This document shows positions 13,145-23,244 of a stretch of DNA of 64,000 nt, piece after piece (position 1 is the stretch's first letter; every line of letters starts with the position of its first letter). Location: positions 18,553,319-18,617,318 of the forward strand of contig NC_049995.1 in assembly GCF_000003815.2 (NCBI RefSeq). The letters are read 5' to 3'. A program made the translations under genes and the position numbers. This stretch comes from Branchiostoma floridae (lineage: Eukaryota; Chordata; Leptocardii; Amphioxiformes; Branchiostomatidae). Under the pieces are notes generated by a model. It saw nothing but the letters and a program-made list of their open reading frames with translations. It was not told the DNA's origin and did not search any database.

Positions 13145-14319
13145 GTAAGTTTTTGAAGCTGCTTCACTACAGGTGAGAAACGTTTGACGTGGCACCTCAT
13201 CCAGGCGACCATTTTAGGTCAACGACCTGAGGCTACTTTTTTTAACCTAGAGACTTTCATAGCTCTTTATGTGGTGAAACGTTATCCTTAGGTAAAAGGA
13301 AGTCAGAAAAAGTTTAAGGAAGTTGTTCATGTATAATAGCCTGATGCTGAACCTGACAGAAAGTGACCACATAAATGTCCTCTAAGTTACTTTGAACGGT
13401 AAGGCGGGTAGGATAGGTTTAGATTAAATTTTATGATATTCACAGTCGCACTTCAGATATTTTTTTGTTGCTGTGAATAGGATAATGACCATGTAAGGGT
13501 CTCATGTTGGCAGGGTTTTATCCGTGTCCTGATCTCCGCCCCGCCCCTCGGCCCGTACTCGTGACGTGTTAATGATTGATGGACAGAACAAACTTTCAGG
13601 AGGGGTCTGAGTTGACGTCACGGGGTAGGCCAAGCAGAGATGTAAACAATTATAGCACGAGTACAAATTAGGCTTAGCGTGGATTCAATGGTGCTTACTC
13701 CAAATATGTTAATGCTGATACTTGAAAATGACTTGTTACTGGCTATAAGAATCTTATACCCCAACGTAGGTGAGATTAAAATGATCATATATTTGCAGAC
13801 ATAGATGGGTGGGCGTGTCAAACAGTTACATCACGGGTACAAATTAGGCTTAGCGAAGATTCAACGGTGCTTACTCCACAGATGTTGATTTTGGTACTCA
13901 AAGATGACTTGTTAACGATTAATTATTTTTAAATGAAGTTAAACTGAAACGTCGGTGAGATTATAAAAACGCCATATATGCCTTATATGTTTGCAGAAAT
14001 AGTTTGGTGGGCGTGTAAGACCGTAGTTTTGCTAATATGCTATTTGTGGCGACGGCTTATCAGTGTCCTAATCTATATCCCCTCCCCTCGGCACGTCCGC
14101 GTGACGCGTTAATGATTGTTGGACAGAACAAACTCCGCCATAAGCTGAGGTCAGGGTGTGGGCAAGGTACTCAGAGATTCACAAATAACTACAGTACAAG
14201 TTCCAACTGGCTGGGCTGGGTGTGGGCTGAATGTTGCTTAGTCAACATTGCTTTAACAGTAAGTTGCAGTAGGAAACTTATGAGTTTGCTCACGATGTGA
14301 ACTGACCGCGCGTGCGCTA

Positions 14320-14332
14320 AGGTCAAAGGTCA
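14320..14332 (+). promoter_or_regulatory. DR1 nuclear-receptor-type motif
   Basis: AGGTCAAAGGTCA is two perfect AGGTCA half-sites with 1-nt spacing, the HNF4/RXR-type direct repeat. Related GGGTCAAAGGTGA motifs sit at the equivalent place before F (36029-36041) and G (42902-42914). Confidence 0.35.
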
Positions 14333-14441
14333 AAGCTAATGAAAATATGAACTTTTATGCGTAGCTTACAATGCATCCCTCGGTTATGACGGTAAATGGA
14401 GGTCCCGTGTCTGCGGAGATCTACACACAACGCATGCTTAA

Positions 14442-15227
14442 CCCTATTCAGACCGGGTTTTTTTGGTCATCCCTGGACGGGGGGGTGGGGGGTGGGGGGG
14501 GTGAGACCTCCTGAGACATGATATCGACATAATATCTGACGAGTGTTTGACGATTGACGTTACGTTGACGTAAGATTACGTAATTATGACGTCATGAATT
14601 TATTATATTGGCCGGACACATGAAAAAAGGGTATTCTCAGAAAACTTCAAGTTATACTACAAAAATTGTAACAATAAATGCAGATAACAGAATAATAATG
14701 TTTATTACGACTTGTATTGCCAATAGCAACATCGATGACGTCATAATGACGTCATAAAATGACGTCATGCACATCTAAGATACGAGTTAGGCTCCGCCAT
14801 ATTATATCCACCACCTTGAATTTTGAAAAGTACTTTTTTGCAACAAATAATCACAAAGGGCAATGGAAATAGACTAAATTCATTCATTTAGATGGTTTTT
14901 GATGAAAAAATACCAGGTAGTTACAAATTTTAAGGGATAATCAGCTTGTTATTCTTGATCTGGCCATACGGTCCGCCATCTTGGATTTTGGGCTGATGAC
15001 GTCATCAAATTAGCATAATTTATGCATATATAATTATGAAAGATGTGCTAAATAATATAAGATTTTATTTATGTAACAAGATAGCAGTAATATAGCAAAT
15101 AAATGTGAAAAATATATTGTTAGAACCAAAAATAGTGATTTTTGGTAAAACTGCCTGTCAGCAAACGGTTGCCATGGCAACACGAAAAATGCAAAAGCCC
15201 CCCCCCCCCCCCCCCGTCTGAATAGGG
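14442..15227. mobile_element. piggyBac-like MITE with TTAA target duplication
   Basis: Terminal inverted repeats CCCTATTCAGAC (left) and GTCTGAATAGGG (right) are flanked by TTAA at 14438-14441 and 15228-15231. CCCT-type ends and TTAA targets are features of piggyBac elements; Kolobok also uses TTAA. At 786 bp it has no transposase frame, so it is non-autonomous. It has G runs at one end, C runs at the other, and an internal GTTGCCATGGCAAC palindrome (15168-15181). Confidence 0.65.
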
Positions 15228-15624
15228 TTAAGAACCCACCGTACCTTTCGTACAAGAGTAGGGGTATGCCCCGGTGTGCTATGGTGCAAATTCTTCTGTC
15301 TCGGGTTGGTGATTCACTTCAAATCATCCGGATGGAGTCCTGGCGAACCTCCGTCTCCAATTAGGAATACGGTGAATTACACCATTCATCGGGACGGGAG
15401 ACCTGGCGCATCCCTGTCTCATAATTAGTTAGCGAAAGGGTGTGTCACCCAGTAGGGGCGATATAACCACTATTTAAGTAGGCACGTCGACCGATAATGG
15501 TGATGGCAATGCATCACACAGCGAATGCGCATCCTGGCATGTGAACTACCTTATTCTTAGCCCTGACGCCTTGCGTGAGCCGTTCTAAAGTTCATCAGTA
15601 TCACACAGTATTACCTTACTTACT

Positions 15625-15859
15625 AAATAAATAAATAAATAAAATAGATAAATACACAGGTCTTACTGGCAAGCGTGCAGATGTTGACACACTGGCAGCA
15701 CCGAATCCGTAGGTGTTTTTGGCACACTTTTTGACAGATTAGCCGTGAGGCTCGGTGGGCGTCACTCCACCGTCATGGGGGCAGGGGCATGGCGAGTATC
15801 GAACTCAGGACCTACTGATTCTGATTCCAACGCTCTAGCCGTTGCGCCACACAGACACC
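15625..15859 (-). mobile_element. tRNA-derived SINE
   Basis: On the minus strand the 5' end has a tRNA-like head with box A (TGGCGCAACGGCTAGAGCG) and box B (GAGTTCGATACTC), Pol III promoter elements. The 3' end is a TTTA-type simple repeat. Flanked by an 11-bp direct repeat CCTTACTTACT (15614-15624 and 15860-15870). Family not identified; part of the tail repeat could blur the exact end. Confidence 0.6.
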
Positions 15860-15934
15860 CCTTACTTACTTAGACGTACGATATATATGTGCAGAATTGG
15901 TTCAGTTCAGTGACGTTTCATCGTCTGTTTCAGG

Positions 15935-18719
15935 ATGGCAGGTCCGGTACGAGAAAGAGTCACAGATGCCGACAGGCGCCATTTTGATTTTGTGCAAACC
16001 TTGCTCCGTATTTCCGATGAGCTGACAGAAGAGGAAACAGCAAACGTGAAGTTGTTTTGTCTGCATCTGATTCCTGAAGGCCAGTCGGAACAACTGAAGC
16101 GGGCAGTGGACGTTTTCCAAAAGCTGATTAAACTGGACAAAATCGACCAAGAGAATCTTGACTTTCTCAAAGAGCTGTTGGAAAGAATCGGCCGACAGGA
16201 CCTAATTCGGGACGTTCTGCAGCAGTTCCAGCCGCCTGACCGAGAGATTCCGGAGAATCCCGAACTGCAGCCGGGATCGAGTCAGCAGGGCCAGGGAGCA
16301 ATTGCAGAAGGTAAGTAACAACTAACATGCAAGAAAAGTTTGTATAAGCCTCAAATAAAAAATCCATTATCTGGCCGGCAGCCTTACCTCGTTATTTCTA
16401 TGGCATTTGCTCTCAATCCAACTAGTAAAAGAACTCATAAGAAACAATATTTCGGACATGTTTTCAATTAACATAAACACTTGATATTCCAGGACATGCA
16501 ACCTCTAACACCTACGTTGTCGTGAACGGCCAAGTGCGCATGATCCAGGAAACTCTAGATCGCCTTAGAAACCACATAGCAACGTTATCTGGCAGCAGAA
16601 GGTCACAGGTCAAGTTCAGAGGTTACAAGAAGCACAAGAGCATCCTGGTGCACTTCTCCATACCGCAGGAGAACACGGCGGTGCTGAGGCACATGGCGGA
16701 TCACTCCGACCCGAGACTTGTCTACATGGGCGTCAAGTCACTGCAGATCGATGCTGAAGTTCCCATCAAAGTCAAGCAGGGGGCGCCTGTGTACGGTGAG
16801 TTGACTTTGTATTTGTCTTCAATTGTATTTAACATAGACTTAGTCGGTACTTCTCCACTGGTCTGAATTCAGGCACATTCCGTTGGTATTCCAGTTTAGA
16901 CATTGAGTGGTTTTATTTTGGCAATATTTGCGTTTTTCTTCCAAGTTACAAAAATATTTTTGGAAAAAGAAAATGGTTGTCGACGCTTTTACAACATGTC
17001 TAATAGATGTCTAATAGATTGTCCCTAGCTGTCATTTTTTATACAGATAATGCTTTATGTACATGAAATGCAATTTCCATACATCAGAACCATCTAGACC
17101 ATTTACCTGTTGATTTGTGAAGTTAGTTTCACTAAATTTCAGATGTCAAGAGACAACATCCTGTTGATGACATCGAGGTGGGATGCAGTACCCGGACCAG
17201 ACACCAGAGGGCGCCCCAGGGCTGGACCCGTCTGTCTGCCCTGAACCTGTTCTCGGACGCCCTGCCGCTCCATCTGCAGGCAGCCGCGAGTCTGGAGTAC
17301 CAGGGCTTCTCCTACAGCCTGGTCCGGGCTCTGGTGCAGAAGGACCGGCTCAGAGAACACCAGATGAGGCAGGCCATCCAGAACCTCAGGAACGCAGAGG
17401 TGGATTCCAACAAGCTCCTTCAGAAGGCAGAGATGGATTCCAACACGATCATGACTTTGAGTTCCAAGCTCAACATCACAGAGAACAGGCTGAAGGAGGC
17501 TCTTGAGACGATCGCAGTTCTTGAAGAAAAGCTGCAGCAGGCTCAAGAATACGCAGAGAAAGCGGCTAAGCAGGTGGCTTCCCAATTGACGGAGTACAGG
17601 GGAGAGAAGCCACCTGGAGGCTGGCCACAGGAGTACATGGGAGAGAAGCCGCCTGGAGGCTGGTCAGCACTGGTCGAGAAGGCTGATGCAGTTACACAAA
17701 CACACATAGCCGATACTGTTGGTACTACAGGGAGACCTGAGGATCTGGGTGACAAGCTTGGAGAAGATCCGACTGTAAAGCAAGAAGAAAAGAGAACTGC
17801 AAGGCAAGACTCTGACACTGACAATGGGGTCGATGAAAGAGATGATATTTTTAGCACAAAACCAATTGAGGAAGAACAACACATAGCGGTAATAGAAGGA
17901 GCGCCAATTGGCTCTACTGGGGACATAAAACAGGGTGTGGTCTCTTTTGGTGGGGAAGGATCAGTACCTGGAAAGTTTTCTTACCCACGTGGCGTTGTGG
18001 TGTCGCCTAGCAACGAGATATTTGTGGCAGAAAAAGACAACAAGCGAGTCCAAGCCAACAGCACAGAGGGAGTTTACCTGCGCCACTTTCCAACAGTTGT
18101 ACCGGGTACAGGGGATAAGGTCATGGAGCCGCATGATGTCTGTATGGACGGTAACGGCACGCTGTGGGTAGTGGGGGGAGGAAAGATAGCTGACCATGTT
18201 GTACAGTACAGCACGGGCGGGACCGCCATGGCGGGGATTGAACTTAAGAAGGGCTCTTATGACCGGGGTATTGCGGTGAACATGCGCACTAACCACATCC
18301 TGGTAACTGATTGTGACCAAGGTGAATTTCATGTGTTCCGTCCGGACGGCTCCCTGGTGCGGACAGTCCGGCATCCACAGGCTGGTCTGAAACGCCCGGG
18401 GTATGTCACTGTGGACGGGGAAGGGAACATTCTTGTGTCGGACTGGGGCAGGAAATCTGTGAGCCTGTATGACGAGTCCGGAAAGTTCCTGTTCTGGTTT
18501 GGAGGTGAGGGAGGTGGTGAAGGTCAGTTTATCCCTGTGGCATCTGTACAGACAGGGCAGGTAACGTCCTCGTGGCGAACCCTGGGAACAGGAGGGTTCA
18601 TATTTTCACACGTCACGGCGAGTTTGTCCGGACCGTCCATACTAGGTCTAAACCGGAAGGCCTGGCTGTGGGACCGGAAGGGCAGCTGGTTGTCACCGAT
18701 CGGTGGAACGACACTGTGA
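15935..18719 (+). CDS. Gene C: DED - conserved domain - coiled coil - NHL protein with shifted C-terminus
   Basis: Exons 15935-16310, 16493-16795 and 17143-18719, all joined in phase 1; no Death domain exon. The DED carries RQDL. The coiled coil has one AEVDSNKLLQK unit plus the terminal unit, followed by two YRGEKPPGGW units and a more diverged acidic linker than in other copies. NHL blades 1-4 are normal. In blade 5, near 18527, four bases are missing relative to the other copies, so the last 63 or so residues are out of frame and end at 18717-18719. The ancestral frame would end at a TGA at 18736-18738 after a recognisable IIFPNY. As written it encodes 751 aa with a broken propeller, which should not close. 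It may be a pseudogene, a sequencing error or an allele. Confidence 0.78.
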
Positions 18720-19601
18720 TTATATTTCCTAACTACTGAACGGAAAACATCTTCGATAAGTATCTAATTTTGTTCCATCACAAACAGATTGGACGTACCA
18801 AATAGCCACCAGTTCTCCGGTGTACCACATGATGACGGAGGGCGGTACCGACTTTCAACGACCTTTGACCCATCGCTCAGGCAATATACTTTTGGAAAAT
18901 CACGTGTTCTCAGAAATTAAGTCCTACTTCTATCTGTTCCCATCTGTTTCGTCAGTCATCCTGAAGAAGACTTGAGGATTCGGTGATTCCCGAAAGCTCA
19001 CTTTGTTATCCATCTTCATATTGCTTCATTCAAGTACATAGATCTATGCTTAAAGTACACTTTATGTGAAAGTCGAATCTTTTTAATAGCAAACGTGTCT
19101 AAAAACCATGGTAACTTTTGGGGTATGTCTGATTTGACAGATCAAAGCTTTATTAATTAATTGATTATTGCTTCGTAAATAGCTTTGCAGACTCAAATGT
19201 CTTGCACGGCCATGGATTCCCTTTTAAACATGGTACATTGGTATGAACCAAGCGGCAACACTGTGATATAAAAAAAGTCATCTTGTATATATTCTAATTT
19301 TGCGAAGACGGAATGAAGTTGAGAAGAATGACAGACTCGTCACAAACTCGAGGGTACCCTTCAGTTTGACCGATGATAACGACTCTCCAACCAGCAGTGT
19401 ACCGATGATGGTTTAACGATGTGTGATTTTTTTTACCTGTAACATCACAATTTATCATCGGGTAAACAATTAGATACAATATAAAGGTGTCTGCACAATG
19501 TCTAAAGGTCACACATTAACACGTCTTTGGTATCAGCGGTTGAATTTCTTGGGATTTGAATTGAATTGGATACTTTACGATGCTGTATTCAGTTTTGCAC
19601 C

Positions 19602-19607
19602 AATAAA
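19602..19607 (+). terminator. Gene C poly(A) signal and 3' flank (18739-about 19650)
   Basis: AATAAA in the conserved CACCAATAAAAGCTATAC block, followed by TCCTTTGTAG. The CRE found in other 3' flanks is missing here. No other gene in the 0.9-kb flank. Confidence 0.5.
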
Positions 19608-19649
19608 AGCTATACTTTTGTTTGCATAAAATGATTATAGTCCTTTGTA

Positions 19650-20579
19650 GTCTTACTTATGATACTGAGTACCAACCATAATTTCAGTCCCTGTGTAACA
19701 CCCGGCAAAAAGACGCGACCAAATGTAAAGCATTGATAGACATAGAATATCTCACAAGGACGTCTAGCGGTACATGATGAAACTGAATGCTATTAAACTG
19801 AATGAACTGAATGTTCTATAGAAATAAACAACGAGATTCTGCAATACCATCGCGGACTGGGCATCAAATAAGGACCAAAGAGGTTCTTCAAAGAAGGTAT
19901 ATATCAACTGTCTTATCTAATTCGTGTGGGAACAAATCGGCCTTGTCGTAACATTGTAGAACATCCTTGTGACGACAAAGTTTAAAGAACAAGTTGTCTG
20001 AATGTTGGTTCTTGTTATAAATATAGTGCCGCCATTTAATCTCCAAGCAGATGTTGGAAAGAAGCATTTGGGCCCCTAGTATATGTCGAGATGCAACTGA
20101 GTTGTACTACAGGGATTAGCTTTTCAATAGAATATAATTCACCTGTTTTACAAACCACATAAGTACGGCGACGCCCATTCAGTATGGAAACGCTAGCTTA
20201 CTGTATCCCGAACTGTTTTCGTCACGAGCGGGTCAAACCTCCCTTTATAATCAGACTCCAGCGGTCGGGACCAAAGTCCAACGGATACAGAGTTCGCTAC
20301 AAACCTGCCGCGTTCTCTCGTATTTCAGTCAGCAGGCCGGAGACGCTTATTCTTGTAGTACCGGCAGTATCCGCTAGGTGCGTATCTGCAGCTGCCATCA
20401 CGACATTACCCCGTGACCGATCAAAGTCTAACGGGTACCGAGTGTGTTATTCAACTGCCACATTTACTGGTATATTAGTCCCCAGACAGGAGACATCTGA
20501 GGGCCGGGAGTTTGTCTTGAAGACTCAGACTGACACTGGTTACGCCTTATGGAGTTTGTCTTACCGTCACGTCACACAG
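19650..20579 (+). other. Gene D upstream region with probable 5'UTR exon ending at 20579
   Basis: Aligns to C, F and G upstream sequence. Donor CACACAG|GTGAGT at 20579/20580, with TATATTAG (20471-20478) about 100 nt upstream. The open frame at 20184-20591 is not conserved in other copies and is judged non-coding. Confidence 0.42.
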
Positions 20580-20810
20580 GTGAGTTTTTGAACCTGCTTC
20601 ACTACAGGTGAGAAACGTTCGACGTGGCGATTCAGCCAGGCGGCCATTTTAGGTCAACGACCTGAGAATACTTTTCTTTCACCTTGAGACCTCCATTGCT
20701 CTTTGTGTGGCGAAACCTTGGATAAAAGGAGAGCAGAGAAACTTTCATGAATTATTCAAATACAATTCAATCTCTACAACTGGATAAAAACGGATATTTA
20801 CTTCCGGACG

Positions 20811-20840
20811 TTTCGAGTGACATCCATCACTCTTCTTCAG
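20811..20840 (-). ncRNA. Hammerhead-ribozyme-like motif of the Penelope-like element
   Basis: On the minus strand CTGAAGAA is followed by a 6-bp hairpin (GAGTGA, loop TGGATG, TCACTC) and then GAAAC. This is the CUGANGA-stem II-GAAA layout of hammerhead cores known in Penelope-like element ends, with A in place of the usual U of CUGAUGA. Activity is uncertain. Confidence 0.5.
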
Positions 20841-20998
20841 CAAAAGCAGAATGAACTAGTCAGAACAATTCAATACCAGTACAGCTAACTAGAAAAACTG
20901 GTTTAACCACTAAATCGTTAGGATCATATGCAAAAGGTTACACAAATGCAAATCATGTTAGCATAGTTCCTATGGTCAGACAATACCATAGGAAAAAA

Positions 20999-22477
20999 CT
21001 ATTGTCCTTTGTTGTGCAAGGCGGGGTCCCATGTACTGGAAAGTTCTACGCGCAGTCCTCCCTTCCGGTTCAAGGTGGGGTTGTAGATCCGCTCGTAGAT
21101 GGCCTCCTTGACACCCCGTTCATACCACCGTGGTTCGCGGTCAAGAATGTCTGTAGTATCCAGTCTGAAGGAATGTCCTTGGTGTAGCTGAGTGTGGTGG
21201 TAGATGGCAGAAGAGTATCCACTTGCTGTAGCCCTGCAGTGTTGTTTGTACCTAGCCTTCAGTGGTTGACTGGTTTCTCCAATGTAGGTGTCGTTGCACT
21301 GTGGACCTTCACGCTTAAGTCTGTAGATGACGTCAGATTTGGTGCCTTTCTGTACACGGTCCTTTGGATGGACCAACTTCTGTCTGAGGGTGGAGTGGGG
21401 TTTGAAGTTGGTAGCAATGTTGAAGTTCTGTAGGATTCGCCGGAGTTTCTCTGATACTCCATGGATGTACGGTATTGTGGCATTCACTGTCTTCTTCTTC
21501 TTGTCCAGTGGCTTACTGTTGGAAGGTTTCTTTGACTCATGAGATGGTTTCAGGGCTTTGTTGAAAGACCATTGTCTGTAGCCACACTTGTTCAGGGCAT
21601 CCTTAAGGTGTCGGTGCTCGTTGGATTTGGCTTCCTCTGAAGTGATGATGGTGTCCGCTCTGTGAAACAGGGTTTTTATCACACCCAGTTTCTGCTCTAA
21701 GGGATGATGGGATTGGAAGGCCAGGTATTGGTCGGTGTGGGTTGGTTTCCTGTACACATCTACATTGATAAGTCCGTCTTCCTCTACAATGACTTTGGAG
21801 TCCAGGAATGGTAGTGTGTTGTTCTGGCTCATCTCCTGTGTGAACTTGATGTTGTCGTCTATTTGGTTGATATGTTGGAAGAACTTGTCTGCATTCGTCT
21901 TCTTCAATCTAGAAAAAGTGTCGTCCACATACCGGAACCAGTTGGCAGGCGGAGTGTCAGGGAACGTGCTCAGGGCTTCTGTCTCAAATCTCTCCATGTA
22001 CAAGTTGACAACTATAGGGGACACTGGAGAACCCATAGCGCATCCATGTAACTGTTGGTAGTACTGTCCGTTGTAGACGAAGTATGTGCATCCCAGGCAG
22101 AGCTCTAAGAGATCACAGATTTGTTTGGAGGATAAGCTGGTTCTCTCTCCCAGGGTTGTGTCGGGTTCGAGGAAATCCCTTACAACCGCAACTGCTCTCT
22201 TTGGTGGTATGGAGGTGAAGAGGGAACACACGTCGTAGGAGGTGATTATCTCGTCTTCCTCAACCCGGATGTCCTTTATCTTGTTAACAAAGTCTGCACT
22301 GTTCTTGATGTGATGTTCAGATTTGCCCACTAACGGTCCTATGATATCAGCGAGAAATCTGGACAGTTCATACGTCACGGACCCTACGCTAGATACAATT
22401 GGACGCAGTGGTACCTCCTTCTTGTGGATCTTGGGAAGTCCATAGAAGGCTGGCGACTGTTCTCCGGTTGGATAGAT
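20999..22477 (-). pseudogene. Penelope-like RT/GIY-YIG endonuclease, N-terminally truncated
   Basis: 493 codons open with no start codon, beginning inside the RT at the truncation point. Visible in order: GLPKIHK with PLRPIVS, SYDVCSLFTSIP (motif A), MGSPVSPIVVNLYM (motif B), FRYVDDTF (motif C, catalytic YxDD), then a Lys-rich linker and a GIY-YIG domain with TYIGETSQPLKARYKQH. It stops at 20999-21001 after LHNKGQ. Penelope-like enzymes prime reverse transcription at endonuclease-nicked DNA. The remaining domains look intact, but the missing N-terminus makes this copy dead. Not related to the host gene family. Confidence 0.88.
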
Positions 22478-22968
22478 CTTTCATGAATTAGTTTATTTAT
22501 ATAGCCTGGTGGTGAAACTGACAGAAAGTTACCATATAAATGTCTTCTAAGTTACTTTGAATGCGTATGTGGGACTATGGTTTATGGTATTAACAGTTGC
22601 ACTTTAGATGTCTTATATTACTGTGAATAGAATAATGATCATGTAACTATCTTTATGTCGCAAGGACCTATCATTGTCCTGATCTCCACCCCGCTCCTCG
22701 GCACGTCCGCGTGACGTGTTAATGATTGATGGACAGAACAAACTCTCCGGAGTGGTCTGAGCTGACGTCACGGGGAGGTCAAAGTACTCGGAGATTCACA
22801 AACAACTACTGTACAAGTTCCAACTGGGCTCAGTGTGGATTGAATGCTGCTCAGTCCCCAAATATTAATGTTGTTACATTTATTTAATACGACTAAAGTG
22901 AAAATTCCCTTGTTCATATATCCAGAAGGAACACAATAAGCTGGTAACAGGTTTGAACTGCGCATGCG

Positions 22969-22980
22969 CATGCCATGTGT
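22969..22980 (+). promoter_or_regulatory. NRF1-like palindrome
   Basis: TGCGCATGCGCA is a perfect 12-nt palindrome fitting the NRF1 consensus, about 265 nt before the start codon of D. Weaker versions lie at the same place in A, F, G and H. Confidence 0.3.
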
Positions 22981-23244
22981 CCATGGCGATGGCCTCTGAC
23001 TTGTAGTAAGGATTTCTTGTGTAGACACATGCCGAGGCGTATTTTCTTGATACATGGAAAAATGTTTAGGGGCCATTCAACTTTGATTATTGCTCACAAT
23101 ACATCTCACTGTGAATACACATTTTGAAATGCAGACAATTCTAGGTATTTAACCTACCGCGTAGAACGGTATAAAGCTTAGGTGCTAATAGGCGCACAAT
23201 GTGTGCAGAATAGGTTCAGTGGCATTTTATCGTCTGTTTTCAGG

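Larger units (their letters stand above)
13145..15934 (+). other. Gene C intron 1 with nested insertions
   Basis: Contains two GC-box/CRE-type blocks (about 13527-13628 with TGACGTCA at 13613-13620; about 14058-14150 with the CRE lost), a DR1-type motif (14320-14332), a piggyBac-like MITE and a SINE. The stretch 15232-15613 is absent from other copies; it looks like inserted DNA, but I cannot identify it. Confidence 0.5.
20755..22477 (-). mobile_element. Penelope-like retroelement, 5'-truncated, inserted in gene D intron 1
   Basis: A 1.72-kb minus-strand insertion bounded by a 13-bp target duplication CTTTCATGAATTA (20742-20754 and 22478-22490). It encodes the C-terminal part of a reverse transcriptase plus a GIY-YIG endonuclease, the diagnostic pair for Penelope-like elements. 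The 5' end is cut off inside the RT frame. The 3' end has a hammerhead-like motif (20811-20840). The surrounding intron continues as in other copies. Confidence 0.88.
20580..23244 (+). other. Gene D intron 1
   Basis: Contains TTTTAGGTCA just after the donor, the Penelope-like insertion, one GC-rich/CRE block (about 22672-22780, TGACGTCA at 22763-22770) and an NRF1-like palindrome TGCGCATGCGCA (22969-22980). Ends TTTTCAG|G-ATG at 23245. Confidence 0.5.

Noticed and set aside
15841-15931. A genuine tRNA gene on the minus strand
   Set aside because: Box A and B are present, but the head is attached to a SINE body with tail and target duplication, and a full cloverleaf is not evident.
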